The notes under the pieces: model-generated
Seen by the model: the letters and a program-made list of their open reading frames with translations, nothing else
Databases searched by the model: none
Told to the model about the DNA's origin: nothing
Position numbers and translations under genes: made by a program
Assembly (NCBI RefSeq): GCF_025290915.1
Contig: NZ_JAOCQE010000020.1
Span: forward strand, 1 to 46,359
DNA from: Streptomyces sp. 15-116A
GTDB taxonomy: Bacteria > Actinomycetota > Actinomycetes > Streptomycetales > Streptomycetaceae
DNA: 46,359 nt
Reading direction: 5' to 3'
Part shown: in pieces, positions 36,252 to 44,881 of the stretch
Layout: each line of letters starts with the position of its first letter
How positions within the stretch are numbered: position 1 is the first letter of the stretch

Positions 36252-37488
36252 AGCCACCCACGTTAGCCCCTGCGGGCACCGCACCCGCGCGGGTCAGCAG
36301 GTCCGCGAGACGGTCGGTGACGACCTCCGGGTGCTCCAGGATCACCAGATGCCCGGCGTCCGGCACCAGCACCAGCTCCGCCTCCGGCAGCAGATCGGCG
36401 ATCGCCTCGCTGTGCTCGCTCGGCGTCACCAGGTCCTGCACCCCGGCCAGGACCAGCACCGGCAGCTCCGCGAAGTGGGCGAGCGCCTCGGTCTTGTCGT
36501 GGTCGCTGAACGCCGGGTAGTACTCGGCGACGACATCGATCGGCGTGGACTCGATCATCCGCTCGGCGAACCGCGCGACCGCCGGATCCACGTCCCTGGA
36601 CGCGAACGAGTACCGCTTGATGACCCCGGCGAACAGATCCGCCGTCGCCCGCCGCCCCTTCTCCACCAGTTCGGCCCGCTGCCCCAGCGCCTTCAGCACC
36701 CCCGGCAGCACCCGCCGCACCGCGTTGACCCCGGCCACCGGCAGCCCGAAGTTCACCTCGCCGAGCCGCCCCGACGACGTACCGACGAGGGCCACGCCGA
36801 CGACCCGCTCGCGGATCAGCTCGGGGTACTGGTCGGCCAGCGCCATCACGGTCATCCCGCCCATGGAATGACCCACCAGCACCAGCGGCCCCTCGGGCGC
36901 GGCGGCGTCGATGACGGCCTTCAGGTCCTGCCCGAGCTGCTCGATGGTGACCGGCTCGCCCCGCTCCACCTGGGCCGCGCCCCGCGCGGACCGCCCGTGG
37001 CTGCGCTGGTCCCAGTGCACGGTCCGTACGACGCCCCTGAGCGCGGCCCGCTGGAAGTGCCAGGAGTCCTGGTTGAGGCAGTAGCCGTGGCTGAAGACGA
37101 CGGTGACGGGCGCGGGGGCCTTGCGGCCGAACAGCCGACGCCTGCGCGCCGGTGCGGCGGCCGTCTCGGGGTCCGGCTCGTCGACCTCGTAGTACAACTC
37201 GGTGCCGTCGTCGGCGTACGCCTTGCCGGGGGTGCCGCGCAGCGTGCCGTACGGTCCCGCCGCGTCGAGCGCGAGGCGGGCCTTGCGGCGCATGCCCCGG
37301 CCGACGGTCATCCGCTCTATCGCGACGCCAGCGGCGGCGCCGGTGGCGATCACACCTATCGCGACGCCCGCGATGCCGGTCGCCCGGCGCCACCCGCCGG
37401 ACGCCCCGGCCGCTCCGGACGCCCCGGCGGCGGAGGCGACGGCCGCCACGGCGGCACTCGCGACGGCCTCCGCACTGCTCTCGGTCAC
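36217..37488 (-). CDS. Alpha/beta-fold hydrolase, membrane-anchored
   Basis: 423 residues, GTG 37488 with GAGGAG upstream. The N-terminus is Ala-rich with a transmembrane segment (ATGIAGVAIGVIATGAAAGVAI, about 37-58). The hydrolase core has VFSHGYCLNQDSWHFQ, HWDQRSHGRS and nucleophile elbow LVGHSMGGMT. The late Asp (VLAGVQDLVTP) and His (PDAGHLVILEHPE) complete the triad. It hydrolyses an ester or similar bond; the substrate is unknown. It is encoded between alr and tsaE, in an apparent operon alr-hydrolase-tsaE. Confidence 0.9.
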   Translation of the reverse strand: MTESSAEAVASAAVAAVASAAGASGAAGASGGWRRATGIAGVAIGVIATGAAAGVAIERMTVGRGMRRKARLALDAAGPYGTLRGTPGKAYADDGTELYYEVDEPDPETAAAPARRRRLFGRKAPAPVTVVFSHGYCLNQDSWHFQRAALRGVVRTVHWDQRSHGRSARGAAQVERGEPVTIEQLGQDLKAVIDAAAPEGPLVLVGHSMGGMTVMALADQYPELIRERVVGVALVGTSSGRLGEVNFGLPVAGVNAVRRVLPGVLKALGQRAELVEKGRRATADLFAGVIKRYSFASRDVDPAVARFAERMIESTPIDVVAEYYPAFSDHDKTEALAHFAELPVLVLAGVQDLVTPSEHSEAIADLLPEAELVLVPDAGHLVILEHPEVVTDRLADLLTRAGAVPAGANVGGYGSTSSTAQPG

Positions 37489-37515
37489 GTACCGCTCCTC
37501 TTCACCGGCTGCTGA

Positions 37516-38709
37516 TCACGGGCGGGGCCGCTGCGACGACTCGGCCCCATGGAGATAGACGCGCGGAACGCGTGGTCCGATCCGCGTGACGATCTCGTAC
37601 GCGATGGTCCCCGCGGCCTGCGCCCAGTCCTCGGCGGTGGGCTCACCCCGGTCACCTGGCCCGAACAGCACCGCTTCCGTCCCCTCCGGCGGCTCGTCGC
37701 CACCCAGGTCGACGACGAACTGGTCCATCGCGACCCGCCCCGCGACCGTGCGCCACTTGCCCTCGACCAGCACCGGACCGGCGGAGGAGGCGTGCCGCGG
37801 GATGCCGTCCGCGTAGCCGAGGGGGACGAGGCCGAGGGTGGTCGCGCCCGGGGTGACGTAGTGGTGCCCGTAGCTGACGCCGTGCCCGCCGGGGACGCGC
37901 TTGACCAGCGCGAGGGAGGCGGACACCGTCATCACCGGCCGCAGCCCGAAGTCGGCGGGGCTGCCGATCTCGGGGCTCGGCGAGACGCCGTACATCGCGA
38001 TACCGGGGCGGACGAGGTCGAAGTGGGTCTCGGGGAGGGTGAGGGTGGCGGGTGAGTTGGCGATGTGCCGCACGTCCGGCCGGACGCCTTGCTGCTCCGC
38101 GTACGCCACCATCTCCCGGAAGCGGGAGAGCTGGGCGGCGATGGAGGGGTGCCCGGGCTCGTCGGCGCAAGCGAAGTGGGACCAGAGGCCGGTGACGCGC
38201 ACGAGCCCGTCCCGCTCGGCGGTCAGCGCGGCGGAGACGAGTTCGGCCCAGTCCTCGGGCTGACAGCCGTTCCGCCCGAGCCCGGTGTCGGCCTTGAGCT
38301 GCACGAGCGCGGGCCGCCCGGCTCGTCGAGCTGCCCCAACGACCTCGTCCAGGGCCCACACCCCGCTCAGGGACACGTCGATGCCGGCCTCGATCGCCTC
38401 CCGCCAGGGCCCTCCGGGCGTCCACAGCCAGCACATGACCCGTACGTCGTCGGGCACACCGGCGCCCGGCGCGCGCAGCGCGAGCGCCTCCTGCGGTGTG
38501 GCCGTGCCCAGCCAGGTCGCCCCGGCCTCGACGGCGGCGCGGGCGCAGGGGAGCGCGCCGTGCCCGTACGCGTCGGCCTTGACCACGGCCATGAGGGCGG
38601 CACCGGGCGCGAGTTCGCGCAGCCGGCGCACATTGCCCCGCAACGCGTCCAGGTCGATCTCGGCACGAGCTCGCAGGGTGCCGGCCTGCTGGGCATCTGT
38701 CTCAGTCAT
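37516..38709 (-). CDS. alr: Alanine racemase
   Basis: 397 residues. The PLP lysine is K44 (AVVKADAYGHGA) and the second catalytic base is Y280 (GHGVSYGHHYV). It interconverts L- and D-alanine, supplying D-Ala for peptidoglycan, and has the full length of the family. It is first in the alr-hydrolase-tsaE run, divergent from the MerR gene. Confidence 0.97.
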   Translation of the reverse strand: MTETDAQQAGTLRARAEIDLDALRGNVRRLRELAPGAALMAVVKADAYGHGALPCARAAVEAGATWLGTATPQEALALRAPGAGVPDDVRVMCWLWTPGGPWREAIEAGIDVSLSGVWALDEVVGAARRAGRPALVQLKADTGLGRNGCQPEDWAELVSAALTAERDGLVRVTGLWSHFACADEPGHPSIAAQLSRFREMVAYAEQQGVRPDVRHIANSPATLTLPETHFDLVRPGIAMYGVSPSPEIGSPADFGLRPVMTVSASLALVKRVPGGHGVSYGHHYVTPGATTLGLVPLGYADGIPRHASSAGPVLVEGKWRTVAGRVAMDQFVVDLGGDEPPEGTEAVLFGPGDRGEPTAEDWAQAAGTIAYEIVTRIGPRVPRVYLHGAESSQRPRP

Positions 38710-38821
38710 GGTGGGGCCAGTGTCTCAGAGGGGAGGGAGGGGAACCGCGAGGGCTTACCCGGCGGCGGACGGCTCGGGCCCGGCTTGCCCCTTCCCCAGG
38801 GGCAGAGGACATGGTGGCCCT

Positions 38822-39673
38822 GTGCACGAGGACTTGATCAGCATCGGGGAGCTCGCGGCCAGGACCAGGCTGAGCCACAAGGCGCTGCGGCTCTACGGGG
38901 ACCGGGGGCTGCTGACGCCCGCCCATGTCGATGAGCGGACCGGGTTCCGCCGCTACGGCCCCGACCAGGTCGAGCGGGCCCGCCGCATCGCGCTGCTGCG
39001 CGGCACCGGGATGCCCCTGGCGCAGATCGCGGAGGTCCTCGATCCGAGCGCCGAGGTCTCGGAATCGGTTCGGCTGCTCGACGCCTACTGGCGGCAGCAG
39101 GAGTCCGCACACGCCTCCCGACGGGCGGCGGTCGGCTACGCCCGTCACGTTCTGACCGGAAGGAAACCGTCCATGTACGAGATCGCCGAGCGCGACGTCC
39201 CCGAGCAGAAGGTGCTCTTCACCCAGCGCCACGTGACGGCCGCGGACCTGCCCGGCTTCCTCTCCGAGGCGACCCAGCTGCTCTTCTCCCACCTGCGGGG
39301 GACCGGGGCCGGCCTGTCCGGGCCCGTCTTCGCCGTCTACCACGGCCTGGTGAGCGAGGACTCCGGCGCTCCCGTCGAGGTCTGTGCCCCGACGCGCGAC
39401 GCGATCGAGCCGGCCGGGACCATCGGGGTGCGCATCGAGCCCGCGCACCGTGAGGCGTACACGGCCCTGGCCAAGCGGCACGAAGGCTACGCGGCGACGG
39501 CCGCCGCCCACGACGCCGTCCTCGCCTGGCTCACCGAACAGGGGTACGTCCGCAGCGCGTCCCCCCGGGAGGTGTACTACCCGAACTGGGCGACCGCCGA
39601 GCCCGACGACCACGTGGCGGACGTCGCCTGCCCGTTCCTCGCCCGTCCCGCGGCGCAGGCGCCTTCCCCTTGA
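38822..39673 (+). CDS. MerR-family regulator with GyrI-like effector-binding domain
   Basis: 283 residues from GTG 38822; a nearby ATG at 38811 is out of frame. The MerR helix-turn-helix is ISIGELAARTRLSHKALRLYGDRG (about 6-29), followed by a dimerisation helix. A C-terminal domain from about 118 (YEIAERDVPEQKVLFTQRHV) is of the AraC-E/GyrI type that binds small hydrophobic ligands. No target gene is obvious; it is flanked by alr on the opposite strand and nnr convergently. Confidence 0.9.
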   Translation: MHEDLISIGELAARTRLSHKALRLYGDRGLLTPAHVDERTGFRRYGPDQVERARRIALLRGTGMPLAQIAEVLDPSAEVSESVRLLDAYWRQQESAHASRRAAVGYARHVLTGRKPSMYEIAERDVPEQKVLFTQRHVTAADLPGFLSEATQLLFSHLRGTGAGLSGPVFAVYHGLVSEDSGAPVEVCAPTRDAIEPAGTIGVRIEPAHREAYTALAKRHEGYAATAAAHDAVLAWLTEQGYVRSASPREVYYPNWATAEPDDHVADVACPFLARPAAQAPSP

Positions 39674-39733
39674 TTCCTGACGGGCAGGTGATTCCTGAGG
39701 AACGAGCCCGCCGGCCGCGTGTCTCCGCGCCCG

Positions 39734-41173
39734 TCACCCCCGCACGACATCCCGCCAGGCCCCCGGAATCGCCGCAGCCACGTCATGCGCCGCCACCGGT
39801 GCTCCTCCGGCCCCCGCCGCGAACCGCCCCGCCAGCCCGTGCACGTACGCCCCCGCACTCCCCGCGTCCACCGCCGAGAGCCCCGCCGCCAGCAACGACC
39901 CCGCAAGCCCCGACAGCACGTCACCGCTCCCCGCCGTCGCCAGCCAGGGCGTCCCCGTCGGGTTCACCCGCACCGGCCCGCCACCGGAGTCGGCCACCAG
40001 CGTCGTCGACCCCTTCAGCAGCACCGTCGCCCCGTAGCGCCCCGCCAGCTCCCGTACGGCGGCCAGCCGGCCGCCCTCGACCTCCTCCCGCTCGACACCC
40101 AGCAGCGCCGCCGCCTCCCCGGCGTGCGGCGTCATCAGCGTCGGCGCCGTCCGCGCCCGTACCGCCGCCGCCTCGGCCAGCCGCAGCCCGTCCGCGTCGA
40201 TCAGCACCGGCACCTCCGACGCCACCACCTCCGCGACCGTCGCCGCGTCGTCCCCGGCCCCCGGCCCGGTCACCCACGCCTGCACCCGCCCCGCGTGCGC
40301 GGGCCCTCGGTCCGACACCAGGGTCTCGGGGAAGCGGGCGATCACGGCCTGCCCGGCCGGACCGACGTACCGCACGGCGCCCGCGCCGCCCCGCAGCGCC
40401 CCTGCCACCGCGAGCACGGCCGCCCCCGGATAGCGCGCGGACCCGGCCGCGATCCCGACCACCCCTCGCCGGTACTTGTCGCTCTCCCCGCGCGGCACCG
40501 GCAGCAGCCGCGCCACATCCGCGTGCTGCAAGGCCCCCATCTCCGCCTCCACCGGCAACTCCAGCCCGATGTCGACCAGCCGCACCGACCCCGCGTACTC
40601 CCGCGCCGGATCGATGAGCAGCCCCGGCTTGTGCGTCCCGAACGTCACCGTGACATCGGCCCGCAGGGCCGCCCCCCGCACCTCCCCGGTGTCGGCATCG
40701 ACCCCGCTCGGCAGATCCACGGCGACGACCACGGCCCGCGACCGCTCGGCGGCAGCGGCGAGCGGCACGGCATCCGGCCGCAGCCCGCCCTTCCCGCCGA
40801 TCCCGACGATCCCGTCCACGACGAGATCCGCCCGCTCGATCAACGCCTCCGCCCCGTCCGTCCCCACGGTCCGGCCACCGGCCCGGCGCAGCGCCGCGAG
40901 CCCTCCGCCGTGCACACGGTCCGGCGCGAGCAGCACCGCGCTCACCCCCGCGCCGCGCCGGGCCAGCCGGGCCCCGGCGTACAGGGCGTCGCCTCCGTTG
41001 TCACCGCTGCCGACCAGCAGCACCACCCGGCTGCCGTAGACCCGCCCGAGCAGATCCGCGCAGGTCGCGGCCAGTCCGGCGGCGGCGCGCTGCATCAGCG
41101 CCCCCTCCGGCAGCCGTGCCATCAGTTCCCGCTCCGCCGTCCTGACCGTCTCCACGCTGTACGCAGTACGCAT
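39734..41173 (-). CDS. nnr: Bifunctional NAD(P)H-hydrate epimerase / ADP-dependent dehydratase
   Basis: 479 residues, ATG 41173. The N-terminal YjeF_N epimerase domain has VVLLVGSGDNGGDALYAGARL. The C-terminal ribokinase-like dehydratase domain has VRVNPTGTPWLATAGSGDVLSG. It repairs hydrated (damaged) NADH/NADPH. It is divergent from the beta-helix gene. Confidence 0.95.
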   Translation of the reverse strand: MRTAYSVETVRTAERELMARLPEGALMQRAAAGLAATCADLLGRVYGSRVVLLVGSGDNGGDALYAGARLARRGAGVSAVLLAPDRVHGGGLAALRRAGGRTVGTDGAEALIERADLVVDGIVGIGGKGGLRPDAVPLAAAAERSRAVVVAVDLPSGVDADTGEVRGAALRADVTVTFGTHKPGLLIDPAREYAGSVRLVDIGLELPVEAEMGALQHADVARLLPVPRGESDKYRRGVVGIAAGSARYPGAAVLAVAGALRGGAGAVRYVGPAGQAVIARFPETLVSDRGPAHAGRVQAWVTGPGAGDDAATVAEVVASEVPVLIDADGLRLAEAAAVRARTAPTLMTPHAGEAAALLGVEREEVEGGRLAAVRELAGRYGATVLLKGSTTLVADSGGGPVRVNPTGTPWLATAGSGDVLSGLAGSLLAAGLSAVDAGSAGAYVHGLAGRFAAGAGGAPVAAHDVAAAIPGAWRDVVRG

Positions 41174-41279
41174 GCGTCCGAGTCTCCCGCACGCGCCGCC
41201 TCAACTCCCGTACCACGCAACCCGGTCGCCCCCATTGACGTACGGCCGCGCCCGCGCCACACTCACGCGCCCCTAGGGG

Positions 41280-41306
41280 TGAATCGATTCAGTCGAACCG
41301 TTCGAC
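41280..41306. promoter_or_regulatory. Palindromic operators before the beta-helix gene
   Basis: tgaatcgattca (41280-41291) is a perfect CG-centred palindrome of LacI-operator style. It is followed directly by gtcgaa-ccg-ttcgac (41292-41306). Both lie 24-50 bp upstream of the ATG. A TTGACG box at 41235-41240 is a candidate -35. Confidence 0.6.
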
Positions 41307-41329
41307 GCGACCAGAGAGGCCATGAACCC

Positions 41330-42466
41330 ATGGGACGCAGAGCCGCCCTTCTCACCACAGCCGCACTCCTCACGACCGCGGGCATCATGACGGCCCCCAC
41401 CCCCGCCCGCGCCGCCGTCTGCGGCGAAGGCGCTTACCAGGCCGAAGCCGTCCAGAGCGGCGGCACCTGGACGGCCCGCCGCGGCGGCAGCACCGTCTAC
41501 ACGGGAACGGACATGCGCGCGGCCGTGCAGGCGGCGATCAGCAGCCTGACGTCGGGCCGTACGACGAAGGAACGGGTCGTGGTCCGCGGCTCGGGCTCGA
41601 TCTCCGCCGGCTCCCGCATCTCGCTGCCCAGCTACACCACCCTCGACGTCTGCGGCACCATCAACGTCACCGGCAGCGGCACCGGCGACCAGGCCCCGGT
41701 CTACTCCCGCGGCACCCGCGACATCGAGGTCCAGCACCTGAACGTCACCGGGACGCCCCTCTACGGCGTCTTCCTGCGCAACGTGCAGAACGCGACGCTC
41801 GGCCAGATCGACATGCGCCTGTCCTCGGGCCTCGGCATGCGCATCGACAACCGCGGCGACACCAGCCAGTGGACGCGCAACGTCCGCATCGACAGCGTGT
41901 ACGTCTCCGGCGCCTCCAGCCACGCGGTGGAGACGTACGGCGTGGACGGCTTGTCCGTCGGCACGATCACGGCCCGCGACGTCGGCGAGTCGGGCCTGCT
42001 GCTGAACCAGACCATCAACGCGACGGTGACGAAGGTCGACGCGGAGAACGCCGGCACGGGCACCGGCTACGCCGCCTTCCGCATGGCCAACCGAAACGGC
42101 CGTATCGGCAGCTCGTACCCGACGAACATCCGCGTCGGCGAGGTCATCGCCCGCGGCGGCGGCAGGGGCGTCTTCTGCGTCTCGGAGAGCGGCGGCGCGA
42201 CGATCGACCGCGTGACCCTCTCGAACACCGGCAACAACTCGGTCCTGATCGAGAACTGCTACAACGTGACCCTGGCGGCCCAGGGCGGCACGATCACGGG
42301 CGGCGGCGAACTCCGCCTGGCGGCGCGCTCGGAGTTCCCGAACAACAGGGACATCACCATCCAGAACCTGACGGTGACGAACAGCGCGATCCGCGAGAGC
42401 CCGTGCGGCGAGAACACGACGTTCCGCAACAACACCCTGATCAACAGCAGCCAGTCGATCTGCTAA
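41330..42466 (+). CDS. Secreted right-handed beta-helix protein (polysaccharide-lyase-like)
   Basis: 378 residues from ATG 41330 with AGAGAGG upstream (an ATG at 41322 is out of frame). The signal peptide ends TPARA-AVCGEG (about 28). The body is made of repeating short strands with N/D-rich turns and terms such as IEVQHLNVTG, LRNVQNATLGQID and NVRIDSVYVSG, typical of pectin-lyase-type parallel beta-helices. Late Cys residues (CGEN.., SQSIC) may form disulfides. It is probably a polysaccharide-degrading or binding secreted protein; catalytic residues were not identified. Its TAA overlaps the TAG of the 39-residue gene. Confidence 0.85.
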   Translation: MGRRAALLTTAALLTTAGIMTAPTPARAAVCGEGAYQAEAVQSGGTWTARRGGSTVYTGTDMRAAVQAAISSLTSGRTTKERVVVRGSGSISAGSRISLPSYTTLDVCGTINVTGSGTGDQAPVYSRGTRDIEVQHLNVTGTPLYGVFLRNVQNATLGQIDMRLSSGLGMRIDNRGDTSQWTRNVRIDSVYVSGASSHAVETYGVDGLSVGTITARDVGESGLLLNQTINATVTKVDAENAGTGTGYAAFRMANRNGRIGSSYPTNIRVGEVIARGGGRGVFCVSESGGATIDRVTLSNTGNNSVLIENCYNVTLAAQGGTITGGGELRLAARSEFPNNRDITIQNLTVTNSAIRESPCGENTTFRNNTLINSSQSIC

Positions 42467-42582
42467 CGCCGCCGATTACGCAGAAACGCGAAGACGACGG
42501 TGAGCACAGCGGCGACGACGAGCAGGGCCTGCCCCCAGACGGGAAGCTCGACCCCGGCTCCGGGAAACCCGAGCTCGACCAC
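42463..42582 (-). CDS. 39-residue predicted membrane microprotein
   Basis: GTG 42582 follows the acpS TGA after only 5 nt, with GAGGAG as ribosome site. The product starts VVELGFPGAGVELPVWG, then has a strongly hydrophobic helix (QALLVVAAVLTVVFAFL) and ends RNRRR. This is the layout of a single-pass protein, or a C-terminal sorting-signal-like peptide with LPVWG instead of LPXTG. It is convergent with, and overlaps by 3 bp, the beta-helix stop. No recognised family. Confidence 0.7.
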   Translation of the reverse strand: MVELGFPGAGVELPVWGQALLVVAAVLTVVFAFLRNRRR

Positions 42583-42587
42583 GCTCC

Positions 42588-42959
42588 TCACCCCTCCGCG
42601 ACCACAACGGCGGAGGCAACCCCGGCATCATGGCTGAGCGACACATGCCACGACCGCACCCCCAGCTCAGCGGCCCGCGCGGCCACGGTCCCCTTCACCC
42701 GCAGCCGGGGTTGCCCACTGTCCTCGACATACACCTCGGCATCGGTCCAGTACATCCCCGCGGGCGCCCCCAGCGCCTTCGCCAACGCCTCCTTGGCAGC
42801 AAACCGCGCCGCCAGCGAGGCGACCCCGCGCCGCTCCCCACTGGGCAACAACAACTCACTCTCGATGAACAGCCGCTGAGCCAACCCGGGCGTCCGCTCC
42901 AGCGACGCCGCGAACCGGTCGATCTCAGCAACATCAATCCCGACACCGATGATGCTCAT
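42588..42959 (-). CDS. acpS: Holo-[acyl-carrier-protein] synthase
   Basis: 123 residues from ATG 42959. AcpS signatures: [14 protein letters not shown] with metal Asp D9, and [14 protein letters not shown] with the conserved Glu. It transfers 4'-phosphopantetheine from CoA to acyl carrier proteins of fatty-acid and polyketide synthases. The frame stays open upstream to about 43094, but [10 protein letters not shown] is the conserved start. Confidence 0.95.
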   Translation of the reverse strand: MSIIGVGIDVAEIDRFAASLERTPGLAQRLFIESELLLPSGERRGVASLAARFAAKEALAKALGAPAGMYWTDAEVYVEDSGQPRLRVKGTVAARAAELGVRSWHVSLSHDAGVASAVVVAEG

Positions 42960-43109
42960 GAGGGGCACCTTACGGGCCCGGAAACCCGAACCGGAGATCC
43001 CCGGTAACCGCCGGGCCACTCGCTTCCAGAAGGCGTAGTGGTGGTCGGCCGCGAAGTCGGTCTGCCCGATGCGCCCGGCCTCGAGCCGCCGCACGTACGG
43101 GGCGTAAGC

Positions 43110-43190
43110 TCACCACACGTCGATGATGACCTCACTCCAGAAGTCACCCTCATTCCCGATCTTCGCGTCGATGCTCTGGAAGTGACGCAA
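43110..43190 (-). pseudogene. C-terminal remnant of an unidentified gene
   Basis: On the minus strand, about 26 codons ending in TGA (43112-43110) read LRHFQSIDAKIGNEGDFW and so on to SEVIIDVW, with good coding bias. The sequence stops making sense where the plus-strand IS5-type fragment begins (about 43197). Between its stop and acpS, a coding-like stretch (43005-43108, [20 protein letters not shown]...) is in frame with acpS. Both look like leftovers of genes broken when the island was inserted. Confidence 0.5.
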
Positions 43191-43196
43191 TACCCC

Positions 43197-43277
43197 ACGA
43201 GATACGAGAAGACCGCCACTTCCTACGAAGCAGCGGTCACCCTCGCGCCGTTCCTGCTCTGGGCAAGATCCGCTTGA
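43197..43277 (+). pseudogene. 3' remnant of an IS5-type transposase
   Basis: The last 26 codons read TRYEKTATSYEAAVTLAPF then LLWARSA and stop. This matches the conserved C-terminal RYDKTA.SY.A.V.LA..LLW segment of IS5-family DDE transposases. No catalytic part remains. It marks the left edge of the accessory island. Confidence 0.8.
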
Positions 43278-43286
43278 AGACGAACC

Positions 43287-43796
43287 CTAGACCAAGCGAT
43301 ACAGCGTTACCCAGATGTTCCAGCATTCCCTGGGTGATACCTCGGCTACTTGTACATTCACTGGCCCTGCCGGTCGAGGGACACGCAGCAGTCGTTTTGG
43401 AGGGACTTCTCTCCCCGACCAAACGGCATCGAAAACTACCAGATCGCTGCCCGCCTCCCAGTGTGTAATCGTCTCCCAATGCAGGGCAGGAAAAGCATCG
43501 ATAACGGCATTGATCACATCTGTGACAGAAGTCTTTGCCCTCCGCTGCACAAACAGATCTAGGCTGGGCACGTACGTGAGTGGCCCCTCGCCAGCCGCCA
43601 GCACCAAGGCCTGCACTCCTGCGACAGAGTAAGTGCCGACGATGCGGTCGGTCTGGCCCGCCCGCCAGTAGTCAGTGGCCTCTTCTGAATCATCTTCGTC
43701 ATCCTCGACACCCCCTTGCCACAACTCCCGAATGGATTCCGGCAGGCACACATAAAGCCCTCCCAGAGAATCGATCCACGCCGTCTCGGTTGTCAT
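43287..43796 (-). CDS. Imm21-family immunity protein
   Basis: 169 residues from ATG 43796. It starts MTTETAWIDSLGGLYVCLPE and has TYSVAGVQALVLAAGEGPLT, VPSLDLFVQRR and ALHWETITHWEAGSDLVVFDAVW, the pattern of polymorphic-toxin immunity family Imm21. It neutralises a cognate toxin in the cytoplasm; no cognate toxin is intact nearby. It is the last gene of the island array. Confidence 0.85.
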   Translation of the reverse strand: MTTETAWIDSLGGLYVCLPESIRELWQGGVEDDEDDSEEATDYWRAGQTDRIVGTYSVAGVQALVLAAGEGPLTYVPSLDLFVQRRAKTSVTDVINAVIDAFPALHWETITHWEAGSDLVVFDAVWSGREVPPKRLLRVPRPAGPVNVQVAEVSPRECWNIWVTLYRLV

Positions 43797-43829
43797 CGGA
43801 GCGATCGCATCCCCATTACACGCCCGGGG

Positions 43830-43855
43830 CCTCAAAGGCCAGAAAGCCTTTGAGG
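43830..43855 (-). terminator. Hairpin between the 110-residue gene and Imm21
   Basis: cctcaaaggc - 6 nt - gcctttgagg, a perfect 10-bp stem downstream of the gene ending at 43891. There is no T-run; it may reduce read-through into the Imm21 gene. Confidence 0.6.
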
Positions 43856-43890
43856 TCGGGTAAAGTCATCCTGCTCTCAATCGGTTTGCT

Positions 43891-44223
43891 TCAGCGGACC
43901 GAATCGAGACGGGTCAGAGCGCTACCATCATCCTCGTGCCACTGGCAATGTGTCGCATACAAGTAGCCTGCACCGCCATTGAGTACGAACCACTTCCCGG
44001 GGTCCTCAAAAGGGCCCACCGAATCCGACGGGTGAAATTCAGGGACGAGGCAGATCTCAAGTCGACTGCATTCAGTCGACACATGCATAAATCGAACATT
44101 CGAAAAGAGGACGTCGATTCGAGTCGGCGACGTCTCGGCCAGGCTACGCAAGAGTAGTTGACGGTAACTGACAGAGTAGTGCCATATGCGGAACGGGCGC
44201 TCCCACTTAGCGATAAGCTCCAC
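43891..44223 (-). CDS. Hypothetical protein, immunity-array type
   Basis: 110 residues, GTG 44223 with GGAGG six nt upstream. It starts MELIAKWERPFRIWHYSVSY, then LLLRSLAETSPTRIDVLFSNVRF, and ends with a Trp/His/Asp-rich segment. I have seen this pattern in uncharacterised actinobacterial proteins near toxin loci, but no function is known. It lies in a same-strand array with SUKH and Imm21 genes. Confidence 0.75.
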   Translation of the reverse strand: MELIAKWERPFRIWHYSVSYRQLLLRSLAETSPTRIDVLFSNVRFMHVSTECSRLEICLVPEFHPSDSVGPFEDPGKWFVLNGGAGYLYATHCQWHEDDGSALTRLDSVR

Positions 44224-44285
44224 TAGGAACCTCCGAATTGCCGAAATCCCGAGAGAATATCATCGGTGACATCATTTCCTCCCAT

Positions 44286-44414
44286 TCAGAAGGAAAGGCG
44301 ATCGCACCCAAGGTTTCCCACCCTAGACCGGATCGCCTCCGCGGTCCCCTCCGGCAACGACAGACTTACCCTCGCCCCTGGCGCTTCGCCGATGCTGTAC
44401 GACGTCTCACTCAT
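44286..44414 (-). pseudogene. Truncated ribbon-helix-helix antitoxin-like gene
   Basis: 42 residues (MSETSYSIGEAPGARVSLSL then PEGTAEAIRSRVGN...). The N-terminal PGARVSLSLPEGTAEAIRSR is like actinobacterial CopG/RHH antitoxins, which continue ...GKRG.SAFV. Here the frame diverges after SRVGN and stops at once, so the helices and toxin-binding region are gone. No toxin partner follows. Confidence 0.6.
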
Positions 44415-44576
44415 GACACCAGTTTGCCAAACGAGGAGGAAACGGCTCCAGCCGCCGCTCTCCGCTTGGCTCGCGTGGCACACCGGGGGCGAGCGGAGAG
44501 CCTCGACACACGACTGCCCCCGAGCCCGCAACGCACTCGCCGCAAGTCACACATTCGACCTATTGAGCACTGAGCC

Positions 44577-44825
44577 TCAGTCTCGATCTCCACTAATCAT
44601 GCGCGCTGCATCTGTTACTACTTCGCTCCATACTTGAAGCCCTTCAACCTCAAACTCATCGAGGAGAGCCCTTCGCACCTCACTCATCGGCCGCCCACTG
44701 CGAGTTGCTCGGACACGCTCAAGTACTCGTTGATACGTCGCGACATACTCTCGAACCTCCGGCATCGCTTCGTCGTAGCCATCCGTACCCGACACTTTCA
44801 GCTCGCTCTCGTTCTTTTGGGACAT
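44577..44825 (-). CDS. Hypothetical protein, 82 residues
   Basis: ATG 44825, with a second candidate ATG at 44765 (MPEVREYVATYQRV). The product is charged and helical (VLERVRATRSGRPMSEVRRALL) and contains no known motif. It lies directly after the SUKH gene in the island array. It could be an uncharacterised immunity or antitoxin protein. Confidence 0.6.
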   Translation of the reverse strand: MSQKNESELKVSGTDGYDEAMPEVREYVATYQRVLERVRATRSGRPMSEVRRALLDEFEVEGLQVWSEVVTDAARMISGDRD

Positions 44826-44881
44826 TGAGCATCAGAAATCCAGTCGTTGTACAAGGCTTTAGGGCGGCTTGCTTCCCACGG

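Noticed and set aside
39719..41329. Plus-strand open frame upstream of and in frame with the beta-helix gene
   Set aside because: It is antisense to nnr and Arg/Pro/His-rich; the real start is ATG 41330, with a ribosome site and a signal peptide.
42588..43094. AcpS extended to 168 residues
   Set aside because: AcpS proteins begin [13 protein letters not shown] and are about 120-125 residues; the upstream in-frame segment is unrelated.
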